Positions 6,293 to 10,706 of a stretch of 10,706 bases of DNA are shown one piece after another. A model generated the notes under the pieces. That model was not told where the DNA came from. It ran no database searches and saw only the letters and a program-made list of their open reading frames with translations. The position numbers and the translations under genes are program-made. Position 1 is the stretch's first letter, and each line of letters begins with the position of its first letter. The DNA comes from Pedosphaera sp. (GTDB taxonomy: Bacteria > Verrucomicrobiota > Verrucomicrobiia > Limisphaerales > SXTU01): the NCBI GenBank assembly GCA_009695395.1, contig SIBB01000079.1, positions 1-10,706 of the forward strand. The letters are read 5' to 3'.

Positions 6293-6436
6293 GGGGTGAG
6301 CTTCGCGCGGATGCACTGGCGGAATCAATCTTCCCGGACGGGCTTCGGGTGAATGACCCCGCGCAGACCTCAGCCCGTCTGCCTGTTGTGCGACTTTGTT
6401 TGCCAAAACAGCCGTTCACCAACATCGTCTCGCGAA
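6293..6436. other. Divergent intergenic region, no confident sites
   Basis: These 144 bp separate the divergent methyltransferase and oxidoreductase starts and should hold both promoters. I see only a small hairpin (CAGAC with GTCTG, within 6365-6382) and an AT-richer patch around 6390-6412; no -35/-10 pair is good enough to call. Confidence 0.4.
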
Positions 6437-7750
6437 ATGAGCACAGAACCGTCCTCCACCCGCCGCGACTTCCTCAAGTCCTCCGCTGCCACGACCGCCG
6501 TCGGTGTCGCCGCTGCGGAAATCGCCTTTCCCTCACTCCTGCGCGCCGCGCCGAACAGTGACAAGCTGCGCATCGGCTTCATCGGCTGCGGCGGGCGCGG
6601 GACCGGGGCGGCGGCGCAGGCGCTCAAAGCGGATAGCAACGTCGAGCTGTGGGCGGTGGGCGATGCCTTCGCCGGCCCCATCGAGAACAGCCTCAAGGCC
6701 GTCGCCGCCAACGTGAAGGACGACAAGAAAATCAACGTGGCCCCGGAGCGGAAGTTCGTCGGCCTGGATGCTTACGAGAAGGTCATCAACAGCGGCGTGG
6801 ACCTCGTCATCCTCACTTCCCCGCCCGGCTACCGCCCGGCCCACTTGCGCGCAGCCGTCGAGGCGGGCAAGCACGTCTTCACCGAGAAACCCATGGCCAC
6901 GGACGCGCCCGGCGTGCGCTCCGTCATCGAGTCAGTGAAGATTGCCAAACAGAAGAACCTCGCCCTCGTCGCAGGCTTCTGCTGGCGCTACGATTCCGCC
7001 AAACGCGCCGTCTTCGGCAAGATGCTCGACGGCTCCATCGGCGACGTGCGCGCCGTCTATGGCACCTACCTCACCGGCCCGGTGAAGCCCATGCCCAAGG
7101 CAGACACCCGCCCCGCTGGCATGAGCGACCTCGAGTGGATGACGCGCAACTGGTATAACTTTACATGGCTCTCCGGCGATGGACTCGTCGAGCAGGCCAT
7201 CCACACCGTGGACTGGATCCTGTGGGCGATGAAGGACAAGCCGCCGCTGAAATGCACCGCCGTCGGTGGACGCCAAATCCCCGCCAACGGCGGCAACATT
7301 TTCGACCACATCGCCGTCGCCTACGAATGGGAGAAGGGCGTGCGCGGCTTCATCTCGCAGCGCCAGATCACCGGCTGCTTCGGCGAGAACTCCTTCTACG
7401 CGCTGGGCACCAAGGGCAACGCCTACATCTCGCGCGGCGCCTACACCACGGACTTGAACGGCGAGCGGAACTGGAAATACGAAGGCCCCACGCCCGACAT
7501 GTATCAGGTGGAGCACGACGAACTCTTCGCCTCCATCCGCGCCGGCAAGCCGCTCAACGACGGCGACCGCATGGTGACCAGCACGATGGCCGGCATCATG
7601 GGCCGCATGGCCGGCTACACCGGACAGGAAGTCACCTGGGAGATGGCGCTGAACTCGAAGGAGGAAATCGCGCCGCAAAATCTACGCGATTGGAACGGCA
7701 AGCTGGAAGTCCCGCCGCTGGCGCAGCCGGGCCGCACGAAGTTCATCTGA
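6437..7750 (+). CDS. Tat-exported Gfo/Idh/MocA-family NAD(P)-dependent oxidoreductase
   Basis: This 437-residue protein starts with a twin-arginine signal, STRRDFLKSSA (Arg9-Arg10) and an Ala/Val-rich stretch up to about residue 38, so it is likely exported folded with its cofactor. The Rossmann fold begins LRIGFIGCGGRGTG with the dinucleotide loop GCGGRG (50-55). VDLVILTSPP (121-130) and TEKPMATD (149-156, the EKP signature with Lys151) follow. The C-terminal alpha/beta domain has GDGLVEQAIHTVDW (247-260), where His256 occupies the usual catalytic His site. Length and layout match the many secreted paralogues in Verrucomicrobiota and Planctomycetota, thought to act on sugars, inositols or glycoside linkages; substrate unknown here. 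The ATG at 6437 is preferred over one at 6353 because it places the twin arginines at residues 9-10. It stands alone and is divergent from the RNA methyltransferase gene. Confidence 0.92.
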   Translation: MSTEPSSTRRDFLKSSAATTAVGVAAAEIAFPSLLRAAPNSDKLRIGFIGCGGRGTGAAAQALKADSNVELWAVGDAFAGPIENSLKAVAANVKDDKKINVAPERKFVGLDAYEKVINSGVDLVILTSPPGYRPAHLRAAVEAGKHVFTEKPMATDAPGVRSVIESVKIAKQKNLALVAGFCWRYDSAKRAVFGKMLDGSIGDVRAVYGTYLTGPVKPMPKADTRPAGMSDLEWMTRNWYNFTWLSGDGLVEQAIHTVDWILWAMKDKPPLKCTAVGGRQIPANGGNIFDHIAVAYEWEKGVRGFISQRQITGCFGENSFYALGTKGNAYISRGAYTTDLNGERNWKYEGPTPDMYQVEHDELFASIRAGKPLNDGDRMVTSTMAGIMGRMAGYTGQEVTWEMALNSKEEIAPQNLRDWNGKLEVPPLAQPGRTKFI

Positions 7751-7866
7751 GCTTCCTCGCTGATTCAAGCGGTTGCCTTTCAATTGGGTTTCACACGAAC
7801 AGGACGAAACACACGTCTGCCTCCCGTCGGCGAGGGCCAAAGGAGACCACCAGCCAACCGAGACCG

Positions 7867-7895
7867 TTGCTCCGCGACGGGCAGTTGTGTAGACT
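7867..7895 (+). promoter_or_regulatory. Possible promoter of the grpE-dnaJ-rsmE operon
   Basis: TTGCTC (7867-7872) and TAGACT (7890-7895) are separated by 17 nt and lie 26 nt before the grpE ATG, giving a short leader. Matches to the sigma-70 consensus are only 3/6 and 4/6. CCCCGTCT directly after resembles a sigma-32 -10 box, but no CTTGAA lies at the right distance, and no CIRCE element is present. The rest of the 171-bp gap shows nothing clear. Confidence 0.35.
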
Positions 7896-7921
7896 CCCCG
7901 TCTCGAATTTGAAACTGAATC

Positions 7922-8476
7922 ATGAGTGACGAACCAACGACCACAGAAACCGAAGCCGCGCCGACAGAACCCCTCCCGCTCCCAACTCCCGCCGAGCTGG
8001 ACGAGCTCCGCGCCAAGGCCGCCAAGGCCGACGAACACTGGGACCGCCTCCTCCGCCAAGGAGCCGACTTCGAGAACTTCAAGAAGCGCGCCGCCCGCGA
8101 CCGGCAGGAAGACATCCGCTACGCCAACCGCGGCCTCTTCGAAAAACTCATCCCCATCCTCGACAACTTCGACATGGCCATGGCCGCCGCGAACAACGCA
8201 CAGGCCGGCTCCAGCGACGCTCTCAAGACCGGCGTGAGCATGATTCACAGCCAGTTCAAAGCCGCGCTCCTCGAATCCGGCCTCGAAGAACTCGACGCCA
8301 CCGGCAAACCCTTCGACCCCAACTGGCAGGAAGCCGTCTCCCATCAGGAGTCCGCCGACGTGCCCGAGGGCCACGTGCTCCAGCAGCTCCGCATGGGCTA
8401 CAAGCTTCGCGACCGCCTGCTGCGCCCCGCCACCGTCATCGTCGCCAAGCAACCCGCCGCACCCGCCACGACATGA
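7922..8476 (+). CDS. grpE: GrpE, nucleotide exchange factor for DnaK
   Basis: This 184-residue cytoplasmic co-chaperone is predicted to release ADP from DnaK. An acidic, Pro/Thr-rich unstructured N-terminus (1-22) leads into the dimerising long helix (about 23-85) with GADFENFKKRAARDR (47-61) and LIPILDNFDMAM (76-87). The C-terminal beta domain has GKPFDPNWQEAVSHQESADV (128-147) and ends GYKLRDRLLRPATVIVAK (159-176), the family signature. Length is normal for the family. The ATG at 7922 lacks a good Shine-Dalgarno but is the only start before the conserved helix. Its TGA overlaps the dnaJ start as ATGA, which implies translational coupling. DnaK, its partner, is not encoded in this window. 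Confidence 0.95.
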   Translation: MSDEPTTTETEAAPTEPLPLPTPAELDELRAKAAKADEHWDRLLRQGADFENFKKRAARDRQEDIRYANRGLFEKLIPILDNFDMAMAAANNAQAGSSDALKTGVSMIHSQFKAALLESGLEELDATGKPFDPNWQEAVSHQESADVPEGHVLQQLRMGYKLRDRLLRPATVIVAKQPAAPATT

Positions 8477-9663
8477 GCGCGAAACGCGATTACTACCAAG
8501 TGCTCGAAGCCGAACGCGGTGCCTCCGCCGATGACCTCAAGAAATCCTACCGCAAGCTCGCGGTGAAATATCACCCCGACAAAAACCCCGGCGATAAAGC
8601 ATCCGAAGAGAAGTTCAAGGAACTCGGCGAAGCCTACGAAGCCCTCAGCGACCCCCAGAAACGCGGCGCCTACGATCAATTCGGCCATGCCGCCTTCGAC
8701 CCCCGCATGAGAGCAGGCGGCGGCGGACAACGCGGCAGCACCGGCGGCTTCCACGACCCCTTCGACATCTTCCGCGAAGTCTTCGCCGGCGGTGGTGGCG
8801 GTGGCGGTGGCGGTGGCGGTGGCGGCAGCATCTTCGAGGAACTCTTCGGCGAGCAGCAGCAGCGCAGCCCCACCGGCCCCCGTCGCGGCTCCGACCTGCG
8901 TTACGACCTCGAGCTCGACTTCGAGGAGGCTGTCCTCGGCTGCGAAAAGGAAATCAACATCTCCAAGCTCGACCAGTGCGAGACCTGCCATGGCGGCGGC
9001 GGCGAGAAAGGCTCCTCCGTCAAACCCTGCGGCACCTGCGGCGGACGCGGCCAAATCATCCGCTCCAAAGGCATCTTCAGCGTCGCGCAAACCTGCCCCG
9101 ACTGCGACGGCGCGGGGCGCAAGATAGACAAACCCTGCCGCGCCTGCCGGGGCGCTGGCCGCCGCGAGCGCGCCTCGAAAATTAAACTCAAGATCCCCCC
9201 CGGCGTGGACAACGGCGCGCGCCTGCGCTCCGCCGGCAACGGCGAGAGCGGCACCCGTGGCGGCCCCGCCGGCGACCTCTACGTCGTCCTCCACGTCCGC
9301 GAGCACGGCCTCTTCAGCCGCGACGGCGACGACCTCATCTGCGAGGTGCCCATCAGCTTCACCCAAGCCACTCTCGGCGCGGACGTGGACGTGCCCACCA
9401 TGGCCGGTAGCAGCACCGTGCGCCTGCCCAGCGGCACGCAGCACGCCACCGTCTTCCGCATTCGCGGCAAAGGCGTGCAGAACATCCAAGGCCACGGTGT
9501 CGGCGACCTCCTTGTGCGCGTGCAAATCGAAGTCCCGACCAAGCTCAACGCCGAGCAACGCGCCAAGCTCGTAGAGTTTGCCGAACTCTGCAAAGACGAC
9601 AACGTCCACGGCGACGCCGGCTTCTTCACCAAGGCGAAGGGCTTTTTTAAGAAAGGGGAGTAG
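8473..9663 (+). CDS. dnaJ: DnaJ (Hsp40) co-chaperone, type I
   Basis: This 396-residue protein stimulates DnaK ATPase and delivers unfolded clients. It has the full type I layout: J domain 1-70 with HPD at 34-36, a Gly/Phe region 81-126 with a run of 13 glycines (106-118), a zinc domain with four CxxCxGxG-type repeats (CETCHGGG, CGTCGGRG, CPDCDGAG, CRACRGAG; cysteines 169/172, 186/189, 208/211 and 222/225), then client-binding domains from about 233 and a C-terminal dimerisation segment. All metal ligands are intact. The start overlaps the grpE stop by 4 nt. The gene is followed after 5 nt by rsmE, an arrangement known from other bacteria where dnaJ and rsmE are linked in heat-shock operons. 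The unusually pure glycine run comes from a hexanucleotide repeat (see separate entry). Confidence 0.96.
   Translation: MSAKRDYYQVLEAERGASADDLKKSYRKLAVKYHPDKNPGDKASEEKFKELGEAYEALSDPQKRGAYDQFGHAAFDPRMRAGGGGQRGSTGGFHDPFDIFREVFAGGGGGGGGGGGGGSIFEELFGEQQQRSPTGPRRGSDLRYDLELDFEEAVLGCEKEINISKLDQCETCHGGGGEKGSSVKPCGTCGGRGQIIRSKGIFSVAQTCPDCDGAGRKIDKPCRACRGAGRRERASKIKLKIPPGVDNGARLRSAGNGESGTRGGPAGDLYVVLHVREHGLFSRDGDDLICEVPISFTQATLGADVDVPTMAGSSTVRLPSGTQHATVFRIRGKGVQNIQGHGVGDLLVRVQIEVPTKLNAEQRAKLVEFAELCKDDNVHGDAGFFTKAKGFFKKGE
8788..8826 (+). repeat. GGTGGC hexanucleotide tract encoding 13 glycines in dnaJ
   Basis: The tract reads GGC GGT, then five perfect GGTGGC units (8794-8823), then GGC. It encodes glycines 106-118 in the flexible G/F linker. 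A six-nucleotide unit changes length without a frameshift, so the linker may vary between strains. Confidence 0.9.
9654..9660 (+). promoter_or_regulatory. Ribosome binding site supporting the GTG start of rsmE
   Basis: AGGGGAG lies inside the last dnaJ codons, 8 nt before GTG at 9669. It supports a GTG start there; no ATG upstream of the conserved N-terminal RFHIPPG is available. Confidence 0.6.
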
Positions 9664-9668
9664 GCCCC

Positions 9669-10439
9669 GTGCATCGCTTCCACATTCCACCCGGCACCGC
9701 GAATGGCCCGGAAGCCCAGCTCTCGCCGGAGGAATCTCATCACGCCGTCCGCGTCCTGCGCCTCGCCCCCGGTGACGCCCTGACCTTGCTAGACGGCGCG
9801 GGCGTCGAGGCGCGCGGCTCGGTCCTCGTGGCGGACAAGCGCGCCGTGCGTGTCGCCGTGCGCGAGCGAATCGTCCACCCTCCCCTGCCCTGCTCGGTGA
9901 CCCTCCTCCAAGCGCTGCCCAAGGGCCGGCTCATGGACACCATCGTCGAGAAGGCCACTGAGCTGGGCGCGGCGCGGATCGTGCCACTGCTCACCGAGCA
10001 CACCGTCTCCCGCCCCGACGAGGACAGCGCCGCCAGCAAGCTGGAGAAGTGGCGCTCCACCGCGCTCGAAGCCGTGAAGCAATGCGGCAACCCGTGGCTT
10101 CCGCGCATCGAGGCTCCCGTGACCTTCGCGGAATTTCTTCGGCGCAATGAGCGCTTCGACATCGCCCTCGTCGCCTCACTCCACCCCGGCACACGCTCGA
10201 TGCGCGCGGTCTTCGCTGAGTTTCAAGCACGGGAAAACCGCCCTCCCGCAAAGGTCGCGGTGTGGGTTGGACCGGAAGGAGACTTCACCGTGCAGGAAAT
10301 CGCGGCGCTCGTGAGCAGTGGCGTGCAAGCCATCACCCTCGGCCCCCTCGTGCTGCGCTGCGACACGGCGGCGGTGGCGGTGTTGGCACGGGTGCTGGGG
10401 GAATCGGACGCGGGAGAAAGTGGGAAAGTGGGCGAGTGA
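9669..10439 (+). CDS. rsmE: RsmE, 16S rRNA (uracil-N3) methyltransferase
   Basis: This 256-residue SPOUT-fold enzyme is predicted to methylate N3 of U1498 (E. coli numbering) in 16S rRNA using S-adenosylmethionine. A PUA-like N-terminal domain covers about 1-70 with RFHIPP and SHHAVRVLRL (23-32). The trefoil-knot methyltransferase domain has QALPKGRLMDTIVEKATELG (81-100), LEKWRSTALEAVKQCGN (125-141), VWVGPEGDFT (198-207) and LGPLVLRCDTAAVAVLA (224-240). The last motif differs from the common LGPRILRTETA at three positions (Arg to Leu, Thr to Cys, Glu to Asp), which are mild departures. Start is GTG at 9669, 5 nt after the dnaJ stop, with a good Shine-Dalgarno. The last dozen residues (ESDAGESGKVGE) are encoded largely by an octamer repeat, which also provides the stop codon; they lie beyond the conserved fold. 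Confidence 0.94.
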   Translation: MHRFHIPPGTANGPEAQLSPEESHHAVRVLRLAPGDALTLLDGAGVEARGSVLVADKRAVRVAVRERIVHPPLPCSVTLLQALPKGRLMDTIVEKATELGAARIVPLLTEHTVSRPDEDSAASKLEKWRSTALEAVKQCGNPWLPRIEAPVTFAEFLRRNERFDIALVASLHPGTRSMRAVFAEFQARENRPPAKVAVWVGPEGDFTVQEIAALVSSGVQAITLGPLVLRCDTAAVAVLARVLGESDAGESGKVGE

Positions 10440-10489
10440 GAAAGTGAGAGTGCGCGCGGTCGCACGTCACACCTTCTCACTTTCTCACC
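10416..10489. repeat. Inverted repeat of octamer units across the rsmE stop codon
   Basis: The left arm has four 8-nt units: GAAAGTGG (10416-10423), GAAAGTGG (10424-10431), GCGAGTGA (10432-10439) and GAAAGTGA (10440-10447). The right arm has TTCTCACT (10474-10481) and TTCTCACC (10482-10489). A perfect 14-bp inverted match joins 10436-10449 and 10475-10488. A small nested hairpin (GTGCG 10450-10454 with CGCAC 10461-10465) lies between. It separates two convergent genes, so it may fold in both transcripts, but there is no T-run typical of an intrinsic terminator. Confidence 0.8.
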
Positions 10490-10503
10490 CGCACGCCTGC
10501 CCT

Positions 10504-10706
10504 CTACTCATCTCCGCTGCCACCGCCACCGCGACGCTCCCACGAACGACGCGGCCGCTCCGGCAGCGAGGTGTCCACCTTCGCATAATAGGTTTCCTCC
10601 CCGAACTGGTCGTCCACGGCTTGCTGGAGCGCGGTGCTGGGGTTCACGAGGTAGCGCTCGTGCGCCTCGATGAAGAGCGGCGCGTGGCCGGTGTGCTTGA
10701 TGCACA
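10504..10706 (-). CDS. C-terminal fragment of a minus-strand gene, possibly DNA polymerase III alpha (dnaE)
   Basis: The minus-strand frame is open from the window edge to the TAG at 10506-10504, giving 66 complete residues; the N-terminal part lies beyond the window. It reads CIKHTGHAPLFIEAHERYLV, then NPSTALQQAVDDQFGEETYY, then AKVDTSLPERPRRSWERR and a Gly-rich acidic tail GGGGSGDE. A short beta strand, a helix and a terminal strand followed by a basic Trp segment recall the extreme C-terminal domain of DnaE-type polymerases as I remember them from Verrucomicrobiota, but no catalytic motif is visible, so this is a weak guess. The different frame at the same place (starting MHQAHRPRA on the minus strand) is a shadow. 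It converges on rsmE, 64 bp away. Confidence 0.5.
   Translation of the reverse strand, partial: CIKHTGHAPLFIEAHERYLVNPSTALQQAVDDQFGEETYYAKVDTSLPERPRRSWERRGGGGSGDE

Noticed and set aside
4805..6352. Long plus-strand open frame (515 codons) opposite the RNA methyltransferase and hydrolase genes
   Set aside because: It is the antisense shadow of two genes with clear motifs; its product is Arg/His/Gln/Ala-rich with no recognisable domain, as expected in high-GC DNA.
6293..6406. N-terminal extension of the RNA methyltransferase to an in-frame ATG at 6406
   Set aside because: The extra 38 residues precede the TRAM domain and look like translated intergenic DNA; the start at 6292 fits the family.
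7751..7921. CIRCE operator or sigma-32 promoter before grpE
   Set aside because: No TTAGCACTC/GAGTGCTAA inverted pair; CCCCGTCT alone has no CTTGAA-like box at 11-16 nt upstream.
8398..9690. Minus-strand open frame of 430 codons opposite dnaJ
   Set aside because: Low-complexity Ala/Val/Gly product that is the mirror of dnaJ codon usage; it also covers the glycine tract in antisense.
10436..10488. Intrinsic terminator between the convergent genes
   Set aside because: A perfect 14-bp inverted match exists, but the loop is 25 nt and no U-tract follows on either strand, so it is reported as a repeat only.

Overview
The window looks like chromosomal DNA of a high-GC bacterium of the Verrucomicrobiota/Planctomycetota type, most likely a Verrucomicrobiota relative. 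The clues are an H-X9-DG prepilin-like protein paired with a small lipoprotein, a Tat-exported Gfo/Idh/MocA oxidoreductase, remains of a secreted FAD-oxidoreductase with an N-terminal beta-sandwich module, and many short intergenic repeats. This placement is inferred from gene families; there is no rRNA or other phylogenetic marker here. I see no phage, transposase, CRISPR, tRNA or rRNA, and no clear defence or biosynthetic cluster.

Layout. (1) 1-441: C-terminal end of an HrpB-type DEAH helicase, plus strand, followed by a 212-bp gap holding a large imperfect inverted repeat. (2) 654-2042: a membrane polyprenyl-phosphate sugar-1-phosphate transferase that starts exopolysaccharide or O-antigen repeat units. 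(3) 2137-6292, minus strand, in transcription order: a TrmA/RlmD-family RNA m5U methyltransferase, an alpha/beta hydrolase 9 nt downstream with its Shine-Dalgarno overlapping the methyltransferase stop, an H-X9-DG pseudopilin, a putative lipoprotein 4 nt downstream, and the decayed FAD-oxidoreductase gene. (4) 6437-7750, plus strand and divergent from the methyltransferase: the Tat-exported Gfo/Idh/MocA protein. (5) 7922-10439: a tight grpE-dnaJ-rsmE operon with an ATGA overlap and then a 5-nt gap, with no dnaK. (6) 10504-10706: the C-terminal end of a minus-strand gene convergent with rsmE, possibly dnaE.

The most unusual content is the repeats rather than a protein system. At least six sites carry small blocks of degenerate short-period units (6, 7, 7, 7, 8 and 9 nt), usually three or four units, several of them arranged as inverted arms around a GC-rich centre. 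Three of these blocks enter coding sequence. One 87-bp palindromic element (exactly 29 codons) interrupts the hydrolase gene in frame, another supplies the hydrolase C-terminus, and a third supplies the last residues and stop codon of RsmE. This resembles the heptamer STRR repeats of cyanobacteria and the coding-sequence insertions of Rickettsia palindromic elements, but the sequences here differ from one another.

The second point of interest is a pseudogene in which three separate lesions can be read: a probable TGG-to-TAG nonsense change, a one-unit expansion of a (GA)6 tract, and an internal deletion that removed nearly all of the FAD domain.
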